Positions 35,529 through 44,056 of a stretch of 64,000 nt of DNA are shown here, one piece after another. The translations under genes and the position numbers were made by a program. Every line of letters begins with the position of its first letter. Positions within the stretch are counted from its first letter, which is position 1. This stretch comes from Lachnoclostridium sp. An196 (GTDB lineage Bacteria; Bacillota; Clostridia; Lachnospirales; Lachnospiraceae), in NCBI RefSeq assembly GCF_002160135.1, contig NZ_NFJZ01000008.1, positions 1 through 64,000 on the forward strand, read 5' to 3'. Below the pieces are notes generated by a model, which was not told the origin of the DNA, did no database searches, and worked only from the letters and a program-made list of their open reading frames with translations.

Positions 35529-36250
35529 GCTCCTCTTCCTCCCACCTGGTTCAGCGGCGTCATCATCACAGTCCTTTTCAAACCGCTGCAGGATCTGCTG
35601 TTATGGTAACGGTCTCCATAATTTGTTACATAAACTGTCCGTGCCGGCACAGCATTTTTTGCGCAGGTCTCGCAGGGACTATATTTACTTCCCGACTGGT
35701 TTCTTTCTCTGTCCAGACTTTCTCCCGAAATACTCCGAATGCTCAATCTCAGATAGGTACACTCACTGCTCTTGTGGTACACAGAGCCATCCGGAGTCAC
35801 ATATACAAAAGTTTCATGAATTCCGGAAATACATTCTTCGGTGCGGCCAACCCACGCGCGAACCACCGCTTTCTGCACAGTCGGACGGGAGTTGAATCCA
35901 AGCGCCGCGTAAGGAAGTTCCAGTCGGCTATAATCGTACAGCCGGACATAAGGATCTGATTCCGGCGCTTTTACTGTGACCGCAAGAACCTGTGCCCGCT
36001 CCATCAGGCTGCGAGATCTTTTCCCCTGTATGACCGTAAAAGAAAACATCGCCAGCAGCGCGGCCGCCGCGCAGAGAAGAAGGGGAAGTACCAGAGTTGT
36101 TTCCAGCGTCAGGCTGCCCCGGCAGGGAGCATGCGGGGAAACCCTCTGTTTTGCACTGCATCTGATTTTGTGGGGTGTCTGGAGTTTCTTTTTTTCATCT
36201 GAAGGCTTTTCATAGGGTCCCCCCGCATGCTCCCTGTCTGTATCATTCAT
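35504..36250 (-). CDS. TadE-like protein with tandem Cys-rich metal-site repeats
   Basis: 248 residues from the ATG at 36250 (AAAGGA nine nt away). An N-terminal basic leader ends in GSLTLETTLVLPLLL (TadE-type prepilin signal, conserved Glu). Two related modules follow: GSVYHKSSECTYL ... CETC and GDRYHNSRSCSGL ... CSKC, each YHxSxxC plus CxxC, a pattern of small zinc-binding domains. This is unusual for TadE proteins, and the two modules may bind metal or form disulfides outside the cell. Its start overlaps the DUF5702 stop. Confidence 0.72.
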   Translation of the reverse strand: MNDTDREHAGGPYEKPSDEKKKLQTPHKIRCSAKQRVSPHAPCRGSLTLETTLVLPLLLCAAAALLAMFSFTVIQGKRSRSLMERAQVLAVTVKAPESDPYVRLYDYSRLELPYAALGFNSRPTVQKAVVRAWVGRTEECISGIHETFVYVTPDGSVYHKSSECTYLRLSIRSISGESLDRERNQSGSKYSPCETCAKNAVPARTVYVTNYGDRYHNSRSCSGLKRTVMMTPLNQVGGRGACSKCGGN

Positions 36251-37682
36251 AGCCATATGTCCTTTCCAGGTAAATATCCTCAAACCAGATCCGGGCAGTC
36301 AGGCGATCTGCGCAATGATCCACATGAATCCTGCTGCATCCGTCTATCCGCTGAAGTTCCCCCTCGACCACATCCAACGTTCTCATAGCCAGTGTCTCCG
36401 GCGGCAAAAGTGTCAGAAACATGCGCAGATACGCTTCATAATCCATACCCTGCTGTTTTCCGTCCTGAATATCATATTTGTCCGAATCTCCAATCAAAGC
36501 CAGAAGCCCCGGCAGCGGCACCTGCCAGTTCTCCTCTGTCTTCAGGAAAGACAATTCATATCCCGCCAGAAGCTGACGCAGTTCTACAACACTTTCCCCA
36601 TATGCCCATCCCAGCAGGATCAGATGTTTTAACCCTTTAATCAGTTCTGCATTTCCGGTGAGCCCTGCCAAAAGCGTTGCAAGCATCTGGGCCTGGTCAG
36701 AATACGCCGGATGACTGAGCAGAAATACATAATTAACTCCTTCTCTCAAAAGCAGAATCTGCAGGATTACCTGCTCCAGATTTTCCTGATCCGACGCATG
36801 TCCGCAAAGCACATATTCCATCTGATAATCCAGCCATCGTTCCCCCTTGTGTTCCTTTCCGGCCAGAACTTCCTGCGCCTGCGGAAAATATTCACAAAGA
36901 TAACTAATAAACCACTGCTTTTCCAGCAAGTCCCCTTCCGTACCATCTGCGTTCCCGCTCCCCGCAGACAATTCACGTACAGAAGGAACCTCTGAAAGAT
37001 TCACCGTTTTACCGGATATTTCCTGATGTCCCGGAATCGCCATGGTACACAAAAAGCTGCTGCGCAGCCCATCCCACTGGCGGGCTTCTGCTTCCATTTC
37101 TCCTTCTTCACTTTCTTCATAATTCTGCACAACCCCTTCATATTTCTCGCAATCCTCCTGAAAGCGTTCCGCTTTTTTTCCCGCCTGTTCCCGAAACTCC
37201 TGCTGCCGGATCCAATCCTGTGCCAGCGAGACGCCGCTTTTTTCTTTCATAATCCTGACCGCCTGCTGGTAAAACACTGCTCCGCCGTCATCGGTCAGCC
37301 GTTCCGGATCCTGTATAAATATCCCCTGCGGTTCCAGACCTTCAGGGAATTTGCCCGCTGCATCCGCCAGCTGACCGGCCATATGCTTCCACAGGCGGCT
37401 GCACAGCCAGTCATCTCTTTGAACGCCTCCTGCAAAAGAAAGATCCAGGCAGAACAGATCATACCGCTCCAGAAGATGCGGCTCATACTCAGAAAACAGA
37501 GAAAACATTCCTGCTTCTACCGCCTGTTCCGCCTGCTGCCTGCGGTACTGTCTCTGAACAGACTGCAGACATGCCAGATATAACGCCAGAAATACCAGAA
37601 AACAAAGAGAAAGCCAAGCCGTAATTCCTCCTGACTCATCAGATACTGCTGCTCTGAGAGACGATTTTTTCAAATATATCAT
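36243..37682 (-). CDS. DUF5702 (TadG-like) pilus protein
   Basis: 479 residues. One hydrophobic segment at about 20-45 (ITAWLSLCFLVFLALYLACL) behind a SDESGG leader, then a long extracellular helical region (coiled-coil-like at 160-215) and a C-terminal globular part. Length and pattern match DUF5702 proteins that replace TadG in Lachnospiraceae Tad loci. The start lies inside the Flp1 gene end (44-nt overlap) with AGGAG. Confidence 0.75.
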   Translation of the reverse strand: MIYLKKSSLRAAVSDESGGITAWLSLCFLVFLALYLACLQSVQRQYRRQQAEQAVEAGMFSLFSEYEPHLLERYDLFCLDLSFAGGVQRDDWLCSRLWKHMAGQLADAAGKFPEGLEPQGIFIQDPERLTDDGGAVFYQQAVRIMKEKSGVSLAQDWIRQQEFREQAGKKAERFQEDCEKYEGVVQNYEESEEGEMEAEARQWDGLRSSFLCTMAIPGHQEISGKTVNLSEVPSVRELSAGSGNADGTEGDLLEKQWFISYLCEYFPQAQEVLAGKEHKGERWLDYQMEYVLCGHASDQENLEQVILQILLLREGVNYVFLLSHPAYSDQAQMLATLLAGLTGNAELIKGLKHLILLGWAYGESVVELRQLLAGYELSFLKTEENWQVPLPGLLALIGDSDKYDIQDGKQQGMDYEAYLRMFLTLLPPETLAMRTLDVVEGELQRIDGCSRIHVDHCADRLTARIWFEDIYLERTYGYE

Positions 37683-37821
37683 TTACCACTCCTGTGATCT
37701 GATTCTTAAAAATGATCACCAGTCCGATCAATACCACGATAATCAGAATCACCTCCACGACCCCCATACCGCTTTCATCCCAGCAGAATCCGTACCACCA
37801 GTTTCTAATTCTGTTTTTCAT
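37639..37821 (-). CDS. Flp1-type type IVb pilin
   Basis: 60 residues: charged leader ending at MGVVEVILIIVVLIGLVIIF, a class IVb pilin hydrophobic helix with the conserved Glu at +5, and a short tail (QITGVVNDIFEK). It is the predicted major pilin subunit, processed by the A24 peptidase encoded downstream. AAGGGAGG precedes the ATG. Abundant expression is expected from its position right after TadC. Confidence 0.88.
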   Translation of the reverse strand: MKNRIRNWWYGFCWDESGMGVVEVILIIVVLIGLVIIFKNQITGVVNDIFEKIVSQSSSI

Positions 37822-37846
37822 ATTCTCCTCCCTTGTTCTACAGCCC

Positions 37847-39040
37847 TTATATTTGAAAAGATACTGCAGCCGGATACATTACCATGATCAGAATCGTGAC
37901 CAGCAAAAGCAGCATGGGGAGCAACAATTTACTCTCACATTCTTCTCCCAGCTTTTTTGCCAGCGCTTTTCGGTCTTCAAATGCCTCCCTTGATTCTTCT
38001 TCCAGCAGCCGTGAAAGATCCTTGTTTCCTTTTCTAAGGTTCTGGCCCAGCAATGTGCCCAGCTTTAAATATGACGGAAGCCTGCATCTCATTCCATATC
38101 TCTCATATGCTGCCGTCTCGGGAATTCCGCTCTGCATCTCTCGCAAAGTCCTGCACATTTCCTCATAAGCTGCTCTTGTTCCTTTTCCTTCCCGTCTTTC
38201 ATAATTGTCCACGATTTTTTCCCAGGCCTTCCGCGTACTCATCCCTGCGCTCATGTACAGACTAAGACGGCTGACAATATCCGGATAATCCAACTGCAAG
38301 CTCCGTTCCCTCTCCCTTATTCTCAGTTCTTCTTCCCTGTGTCTTCCGGCTGCCATAGCGCACAGAGCAGCCACCGTCCATAAACCGATAAGCATCCATC
38401 TGTCATCCCTTTTCCGGTACCAGACCACAGCTTCCCCATTCACTGTTTCCGGAAGAATCAGTTTTTTGTCTGGTTTCTTCTGCGCTTCCTGGACCTGCCG
38501 CTGCAGCATCCGAAGTTTTTGTCCTGAATCCGGAGACACAGGCGGACAGACCCGGGCCTCCCTTTCCCATGTCAATGTATTTCCCTGAAGGCTCAGCAGC
38601 GCCTGTATCCGGACTGTCGTCGCTTCTTTTACCCGTTCGCTGTATACCGTGCCGTCCGGAGCGATCAATTCCCAGGAATCCAGATACCACTGCACAGTCA
38701 CCTGGGTCTGCGGAATCTCAGAAGGCAGATAGAGATCTGTTTGTATCTGATGCAAATCTTCATTTCCGTTTAACATCAGTTTTTCCAGTCCCTCCGCCGC
38801 AGCTGCAAGACACTCCTGCGCTTCCTCCTCCCCCAGCGGGAGTTCCGCAAGAAGCAGGTCTATCGAATACGATCCGTCTTCCATCTGTACCTGCAGACTC
38901 TGTTCCTGATCCCCTTCCCCATACCCCGGACGTTCCAGTTCCCTGAGCTGTTCCTGATTACTCCAGGCATACAGAAAAAAATATAATGTCAGTATTCCTC
39001 CCGTTACAGCCGTACATAAAAATTTTTTTCTATATTTCAA
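37847..39040 (-). CDS. TadC-like platform protein with an extra outside domain
   Basis: 397 residues from a TTG at 39040 (an ATG twelve codons earlier lies deep in the tadB end with no site; the true start is uncertain). After a membrane helix (about 7-25) comes an extracellular-looking domain of ~185 residues, then a second helix (about 215-233), the T2SF core (DYPDIVSRLSLYMSAGMSTRKAWEKI, about 255-345) and a final membrane helix. The T2SF part is the usual TadC. The N-terminal extension is not typical of TadC. Confidence 0.82.
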   Translation of the reverse strand: MKYRKKFLCTAVTGGILTLYFFLYAWSNQEQLRELERPGYGEGDQEQSLQVQMEDGSYSIDLLLAELPLGEEEAQECLAAAAEGLEKLMLNGNEDLHQIQTDLYLPSEIPQTQVTVQWYLDSWELIAPDGTVYSERVKEATTVRIQALLSLQGNTLTWEREARVCPPVSPDSGQKLRMLQRQVQEAQKKPDKKLILPETVNGEAVVWYRKRDDRWMLIGLWTVAALCAMAAGRHREEELRIRERERSLQLDYPDIVSRLSLYMSAGMSTRKAWEKIVDNYERREGKGTRAAYEEMCRTLREMQSGIPETAAYERYGMRCRLPSYLKLGTLLGQNLRKGNKDLSRLLEEESREAFEDRKALAKKLGEECESKLLLPMLLLLVTILIMVMYPAAVSFQI

Positions 39041-39698
39041 TATCCACCAGCCTCTTTCCCAACAAATATGCGGCAAGATATATGATAAGACAGACTGTCA
39101 TCACCGCCGCCCCCGGCAGACAGTGATACAGACCCTCCAGAAATTCTGCCGAGCCGACTCTCAGATACAGAAGAATTGCCGCAGGCATCACAGACATGAT
39201 CTTCTGTTCATAGGCACGGGAAGACAGCATGGTTTCAATCTCCCTGCGGGTATCCATGATCTGCGCGATCTGCGCCGCGGTGCTGCGGATTACCAGATTC
39301 AGACTCCCGCCGCTGTATTTTGCCGCACAGAAGACATCCACAAAACTCCGGATCTCCGGAAGCGGATAAGCGGCGGCAAATTCCTTCAGCATGACCTCCG
39401 CGCCCTGGTTATTCTCCGCCCTTGCCAGCATATCCTTCAGCGCATTCAGCATGGGTCCGCCTTTCGGAAACATTAGCTGCAGTTCCCGATAAGACTGACG
39501 AAAGGCATTCTCCACCGAATATCCTGCAGACAGCGACGCAGACAGAAGCAGTATCCACTCCCGGAACATCCAGCACAGACGTGCCTGCTCTTTTTTCCGT
39601 CTTCCTTCCCGCCGCTCCCTGTGCCACAGCCATAACAACGGACAAAGAAACGGTACCGCAACTAAAGAATCATAAAACAGAATTGCTCCGACGAGCAC
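39030..39698 (-). CDS. TadB-like platform protein
   Basis: 222 residues with the T2SF domain: REWILLLSASLSAGYSVENAF (about 46-66) and the second part VDVFCAAKYSGGSLN, with two hydrophobic segments flanking. TadB and TadC together form the inner membrane platform for the pilus motor. The start is a GTG at 39698 behind AAGGA; a coding-like stretch continues in frame upstream into the tadA 3' end without a normal start codon, so the true start may be longer. Confidence 0.88.
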   Translation of the reverse strand: MLVGAILFYDSLVAVPFLCPLLWLWHRERREGRRKKEQARLCWMFREWILLLSASLSAGYSVENAFRQSYRELQLMFPKGGPMLNALKDMLARAENNQGAEVMLKEFAAAYPLPEIRSFVDVFCAAKYSGGSLNLVIRSTAAQIAQIMDTRREIETMLSSRAYEQKIMSVMPAAILLYLRVGSAEFLEGLYHCLPGAAVMTVCLIIYLAAYLLGKRLVDIEI

Positions 39699-39738
39699 CA
39701 GAACAGATCCTTGCAGTATATCCGTTAACAGCTCTTTT

Positions 39739-40971
39739 CTATCCTGCCTCCATACCTGCGCGCAAAAATTTTTCGATATTTTTCATTTCTCCTATCCTTT
39801 CCTGTACTCCGGCAACCCTGCCGGAACTCTCTCCGGTCTCCCGGAAGGAAAACAGAGGATTAAACGCCACCTGTTCTCCTTCCATACCGGCCACTTCCGT
39901 GATTTCCAGAAGTCTGCGGCTCTTGTCCCGCAGCCTTCCCAGATAAACGATTAAATCAATCCCGGACGCAATCTGCCTCCGGATCGCCTGCAAAGGCAAT
40001 TCCATCCCCATCAGGACCATAGTTTCCAACCGGCTTACCGTATCCCGGGTGCTGTTGGCATGGCAGGTACAGATACTCCCGTCATGCCCTGTATTCAGAC
40101 AGGTCAGCAGTTCAAAAGCTTCCGCTCCGCGCACCTCACCTACAATTATCCTGCTCGGCCTCATACGCAATGACGCCCGAATCAGATCACGGATCGTAAT
40201 CTCTCTGCTGTCTTCCGCTCCGGCCGGGCGTGTTTCCAACCTTACCAGGTTCTCCACACTCCGGATCTGCAGTTCCGCTGTATCTTCGATAACAATCACC
40301 CGCTCATCTGCGGGAATAAATTCCGAAAGCGCATTCAAAAATGTAGTCTTCCCAGATCCGGTACCGCCGGCCACCAGGATCGAGCAGCCGGCCTGTACGG
40401 CCCGTTCCAGAAATGATGCTTCCTCTTCGGATATGCTTTCCAGGTTCAGCAGGCGCTCCATTGTCATGGGCTCTTTTGGAAATCTTCGTATTGTGATGAT
40501 CGGCCCATTGACTGCCACCGGCGGCAGCACCACATGAAGTCTGTCCCCATTGGCCAGCCGCGCGTCCACAATTGGCTGCGATTCGTTAACCGTCCGGTTG
40601 CAGGCGGCTGTCATCTGCTGAACAATATCCAGGATCCGTTCTTCGGAACGAAAATTTCTGTCATAACGGCTTATCTTCCCATCTCTTTCTACAAAGATAC
40701 CGTCCATTCCGTTTACCATGATCTCTGTGACATCCGTCTCCTCCAGCAGATCCTGCAGCACATCCATCCGGCGCAGCGCCTGGAACAAATCCTTTTTCAG
40801 CCGGCACCGCTCATTCAGCGGCAGATGCTGTTCTTTTCCGCAAGTGAGCACCACCTGGTCAATCAGATCCTGCATCTCCTCATCCGGCACTTCCCGGCTC
40901 AGATCAATTCTTTCCAGGATCTGTCCTTTCAGTTTTCCAAAGACTTCCGCTTCTCCCTGCTCATATTCCAT
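39739..40971 (-). CDS. Tad/CpaF secretion ATPase
   Basis: 410 residues from the ATG at 40971, right after GGAGGAACC and 8 nt after the TadZ stop; a much longer in-frame reading has no support. N-terminal domain (about 20-130), then T2SSE ATPase: Walker A GGTGSGKTT (about 196), Asp box VIEDTAELQI, Walker B-like RIIVGEVRGAEA and His box CTCHANS. This hexameric motor drives Flp pilus assembly. Confidence 0.94.
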   Translation of the reverse strand: MEYEQGEAEVFGKLKGQILERIDLSREVPDEEMQDLIDQVVLTCGKEQHLPLNERCRLKKDLFQALRRMDVLQDLLEETDVTEIMVNGMDGIFVERDGKISRYDRNFRSEERILDIVQQMTAACNRTVNESQPIVDARLANGDRLHVVLPPVAVNGPIITIRRFPKEPMTMERLLNLESISEEEASFLERAVQAGCSILVAGGTGSGKTTFLNALSEFIPADERVIVIEDTAELQIRSVENLVRLETRPAGAEDSREITIRDLIRASLRMRPSRIIVGEVRGAEAFELLTCLNTGHDGSICTCHANSTRDTVSRLETMVLMGMELPLQAIRRQIASGIDLIVYLGRLRDKSRRLLEITEVAGMEGEQVAFNPLFSFRETGESSGRVAGVQERIGEMKNIEKFLRAGMEAG

Positions 40972-40979
40972 GGTTCCTC

Positions 40980-41978
40980 CTACTCTCTCAGCAGTCCCCG
41001 TATATAGGTTCCCAATGTCTGTCTCGGCAGCGCGAATAATTCCTCTTCGCTCCCGATCTTTTCTCCGGGAGAAGGCAGTTCCAAAACCTGAAGTTTTTCC
41101 AGCACATCCACTCCGTCTAAGATCTGAATGTATCTCTGCCACTGGGCCAGCTTTGCCTGAGAAAGAAGATCCTGCCCGGCCGGTACATATATTCCGTCGC
41201 ACTGACGAAGAATCTCCGGCTCATGCCCCGCCATATTGCCCAAATCCAATACAACGACATCATAATCACTCCGGGTGCGAATCCAGTACAGGAGCTTCTG
41301 CCACTCGTCCACGGCGACCTGTCGGAAATCCATATAGGAGTCACAGGGCGGAATGTAATCCAGGCGATCCCATTTTCGGACCATACTGTTGAGCCGGTAG
41401 AGAAATGATGAATTTTTTTGTCTGAAAAAATAAATCAGATCTGAGAGATTCCAGTTGCTGTTCCCCGAAAGCTCTGCGAGTCCGGAACATTCTTCCAGAT
41501 TTAGATATAAAACATTCTTGCTCTCCGCGAGAACCTGCCCCAAAGTCAAAGCAAACACTGTCTTCCCGCTACCACCCACCGGAGAGTATACCCCGATCAC
41601 TTTGTTGTCCCTGCGCGTACCTGTCAGGCAGAAATCTTCTCCGCACTGTTCAGAATAATAATACAGAATTTCCCGAAGAATATTCTCCGCGGACTGATAC
41701 TTGTACACCGCCGGATAAATCCTCAGCTCTGACGGAAGGCTGCCTTCGGACAGGAAAATCACGCACTCCCTGGTAATTCGTTCTTTGCAAAGCGGATACC
41801 ATTCTGCTGTTATCAGCAATATCTCGATTTCTTCCTCGGCAAGCGCCCGGAGAAGCTGTTCTTCTCTGGTGCACATTCGTACCTGAAACAAATGGTTTTC
41901 TTTTAGATTTGCATACTCCATGAAAGCCCTTGCATAGGCCTCCTGTGAATCCGCAATCCATAATCCTGCACTTTTCAC
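40980..41978 (-). CDS. TadZ/CpaE-like AAA (MinD-type) protein
   Basis: 332 residues starting with GTG at 41978, which is 5 nt from AGGAGG; an upstream in-frame GTG lacks a site. The N-terminal ~110 residues form an atypical receiver-like domain without a clear phospho-acceptor Asp (WIADSQEAYA then EIEILLITAEW). The C-terminal part is a deviant ParA/MinD ATPase: Walker A SPVGGSGKTVFAL (about 135), and VVVLDLGNMAGHEPE. TadZ proteins place the pilus machine at its site. First gene of the tad operon. Confidence 0.88.
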   Translation of the reverse strand: MKSAGLWIADSQEAYARAFMEYANLKENHLFQVRMCTREEQLLRALAEEEIEILLITAEWYPLCKERITRECVIFLSEGSLPSELRIYPAVYKYQSAENILREILYYYSEQCGEDFCLTGTRRDNKVIGVYSPVGGSGKTVFALTLGQVLAESKNVLYLNLEECSGLAELSGNSNWNLSDLIYFFRQKNSSFLYRLNSMVRKWDRLDYIPPCDSYMDFRQVAVDEWQKLLYWIRTRSDYDVVVLDLGNMAGHEPEILRQCDGIYVPAGQDLLSQAKLAQWQRYIQILDGVDVLEKLQVLELPSPGEKIGSEEELFALPRQTLGTYIRGLLRE

Positions 41979-42011
41979 AATAACCTCCTGCAACACAAAG
42001 CTTTTCTCCAC

Positions 42012-42095
42012 GCTGCAATATTAATAATGGAATTTGGCTCAGAATAAATCGTTGAGCCCGTGGCGAACGCCACTAATGGATAAACGTTTATCGTG
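42012..42095 (-). promoter_or_regulatory. Structured leader of the tad operon
   Basis: Minus strand from the start site: a perfect 14-bp palindrome GATAAACGTTTATC (42079-42092, centre CG, LacI-family-like), then hairpin GTGGCGTTCGCCAC (42060-42073) and hairpin GGCTCA...TGAGCC (42036-42058). No terminator follows. The fragments TCACGATAAA and CCACGGGC..AACGA recall parts of c-di-GMP-I (GEMM) riboswitches, but the core GGCAAACC and GACGCAAAG blocks are missing. Confidence 0.45.
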
Positions 42096-42100
42096 ATTTT

Positions 42101-42129
42101 ATTATAATGACTCTTTTTCCGCACGTCTA
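42101..42129 (-). promoter_or_regulatory. tad operon promoter
   Basis: Minus strand -35 TAGACG (42124-42129), 17-nt spacer, -10 TATAAT (42101-42106). The transcript would begin at or just before the CG-centred palindrome, leaving ~115 nt of leader before the TadZ GTG. Confidence 0.65.
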
Positions 42130-42196
42130 CGGCTTTTACAATTTGTTAACAATTTTAGGAAATATCTACAAAAAATAGCAAAGACAAAAGAGAACC

Positions 42197-42252
42197 AAAA
42201 AACCGGGGCCATTGCTCCACAGATGATCTCCCATCTATTTTGCAACGGCCCC
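42197..42252 (-). terminator. Intrinsic terminator after the DeoR gene
   Basis: Minus strand GGGGCCGTTGC ... GCAATGGCCCC stem (11 bp with one G-U-type mismatch, ~26-nt loop) followed by TTTTTT. It begins right after the DeoR stop codon. Confidence 0.8.
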
Positions 42253-42257
42253 TATTT

Positions 42258-42998
42258 TCATTTCGCAATAATATAATTCCCGCTGTTAATCAAGATCTCG
42301 GACTCTTTGTCGCAGATCACAGGAACTTCACCCAGTTCGAAAATTTTGCACATGGCATTTTTACCAATCTTACTGCTATCGGCAAGCACATAAGTCTCTG
42401 TAGAATTTTCTTTTACCACTCTTTTCTTTTCCGCTTCACTCATGGTATGAGTACTGATGCCCGCACGTTCTGAAACACCATTCGCGCCCAAAAACGCCTT
42501 GTCAAAATACATCCCTGAAAGTTCCCGGATCGTCATCGCACCCACGATTGATCCAGTAGAAAAATTAATCTCTCCGCCAATAATGAAACATTTCATTTTC
42601 AGGTCCTGCATATCAGTAAAGACTAACGCATTTGTCGTTATAACATTAATGTCTTTCCCCTTCAGGTGAGGAAGCATACGATACAATGTGCTCCCGGAAT
42701 CCAGATAGATAGACTCCCCATCCTTTACCAATCCTGCCGCATAACGCGCAATCTGTTCCTTTTCACTGACATTTTTAATGCCCTTAGAATTTACCGGCAT
42801 CTCATAAGAGCCTTGCTTCAAACAAGCTCCGCCGCCTCTCAGAAGGATAATCTGTCCCTCCTGTTCCAGCGTTTTTAAATCTCTTCTCACTGTGGATTCC
42901 GAGACACCGTCCAACGCTTTACAAAAATCACTTAGAAATACAACTTCCTTATTTTCCAGCAGTTGCAGCATCTGCAGCCTTCTCTGATATGGAATCAT
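42258..42998 (-). CDS. DeoR family transcriptional regulator
   Basis: 246 residues from the ATG at 42998 (only a weak AAAGTAA upstream). N-terminal DeoR helix-turn-helix (QRRLQMLQLLENKEVVFLSDFCKAL, SESTVRRDLKTLEQ), then the sugar-phosphate sensing domain with LDSGSTLYRMLPHL, VITTNALVF, FIIGGEINF and FLGANGVSERAGISTHTMSEAEKK. It usually represses a sugar operon until a phosphorylated sugar binds. It has its own promoter and lies at the distal end of the sugar operon, whose other genes are likely targets. Confidence 0.92.
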   Translation of the reverse strand: MIPYQRRLQMLQLLENKEVVFLSDFCKALDGVSESTVRRDLKTLEQEGQIILLRGGGACLKQGSYEMPVNSKGIKNVSEKEQIARYAAGLVKDGESIYLDSGSTLYRMLPHLKGKDINVITTNALVFTDMQDLKMKCFIIGGEINFSTGSIVGAMTIRELSGMYFDKAFLGANGVSERAGISTHTMSEAEKKRVVKENSTETYVLADSSKIGKNAMCKIFELGEVPVICDKESEILINSGNYIIAK

Positions 42999-43017
42999 TC
43001 TGTTACTTTCACTTTCT

Positions 43018-43067
43018 GTTTTATAAAACGATATTATCATTATATTGGCTGCATTTTGAAAAGTCAA
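43018..43067 (-). promoter_or_regulatory. DeoR gene promoter with palindrome
   Basis: Minus strand -35 TTGACT (43062-43067), 17-nt spacer, -10 TATAAT (43039-43044). A perfect 12-bp palindrome GTTTTATAAAAC lies at 43018-43029, near the start site, a candidate autoregulatory operator. Confidence 0.7.
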
Positions 43068-43132
43068 CAGAACTCGTCATATTTTTTCATTATTTTGCAG
43101 ATATTTCGCATATGCTTTCAACAAGTTTATCA

Positions 43133-44047
43133 TCAAGCTCGTTGGAAATCCTGCACCTCTTCTAACATCGGCATAGAATCCTGCGCACCCAGACGACATA
43201 CTGTGATGGCACTGCAGCAAGTAGCAAATTCGCATGCTTGTGTAAGATTCATTCCCTGGATCAGCGCATACCCTACACCTCCAATGAAACTGTCACCCGC
43301 ACCGGTAGATTCTATTGCATTCACTTTCTTAGATGGTATAAAAGTCACCGTCTTATGATCTGATACTACAGATCCTGCGGCTCCCAAGGTGATAATCACA
43401 TCAGCCCCCAGACGCTCAGCCAATCTCGCAGCCCCTTCTTTTGCCTGCTCCTCGTTTTCAATGACTTGCCCTAGATAAAAAGCAGCTTCCACCTCATTAA
43501 CCACCAGAATATCACATTTTTGCAAATATTCTTCCGGTATTCTGGTTGCCGGTGCTGCATTTAACAGAATTTTACACTCGCATGATTTTGCTTTATCTAT
43601 AGCATACTGATTAATCTCCATGGGTATTTCCATTTGAAGGATTACAATCTCGGCCTCTTTCATAACGTTTTCAGCTGCATCAATATCCTTTTTGGTTATT
43701 GCAAAATTAGCACCTCTTACAATACTTGCATGTACACTTCCATCTGCCAGCGCATTCACCACACCCAAACCGGTAGGTTCATCCACCTCTTTTAAATATG
43801 TAGTATCCAGGCCGAATTTTTTTGCTGACGCAATTAAATCTTTTCCATGGGCATCTTTTCCCACACACCCTACCATATAGGTCTTGATTCCTAATTTCGC
43901 AGCCTGAACCGCCTGATTCGCGCCTTTTCCTCCGGCGCTGAATGTAGCGCCGTCCACCGGCATAGTTTCACCCTCTTCCGGAAGGCGGCTGCATTTTAGA
44001 ATAATATCGTAATTCAAACTGCCGATTACAACAATTTTATTTCTCAT
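43133..44047 (-). CDS. PfkB family carbohydrate kinase, ribokinase type
   Basis: 304 residues. Ribokinase signatures: GSLNYDIILKCSRLPEEGET, GGKGANQAVQAAKLG (about 38-52), and the catalytic DTGAGD-equivalent ESTGAGDSFIGG (about 247-258). It phosphorylates a sugar on the cytoplasmic side. The operon contains a sugar isomerase, which argues for a ketose or unusual pentose/hexose rather than plain ribose. Follows the permease gene by 9 nt. Confidence 0.92.
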   Translation of the reverse strand: MRNKIVVIGSLNYDIILKCSRLPEEGETMPVDGATFSAGGKGANQAVQAAKLGIKTYMVGCVGKDAHGKDLIASAKKFGLDTTYLKEVDEPTGLGVVNALADGSVHASIVRGANFAITKKDIDAAENVMKEAEIVILQMEIPMEINQYAIDKAKSCECKILLNAAPATRIPEEYLQKCDILVVNEVEAAFYLGQVIENEEQAKEGAARLAERLGADVIITLGAAGSVVSDHKTVTFIPSKKVNAIESTGAGDSFIGGVGYALIQGMNLTQACEFATCCSAITVCRLGAQDSMPMLEEVQDFQRA

Positions 44048-44056
44048 AACTGCCCC

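Noticed and set aside
42036-42095. Full c-di-GMP-I riboswitch in the tad leader
   Set aside because: Only the outer fragments match from memory; the conserved core blocks and the second helix are absent, so it is not called as a riboswitch.
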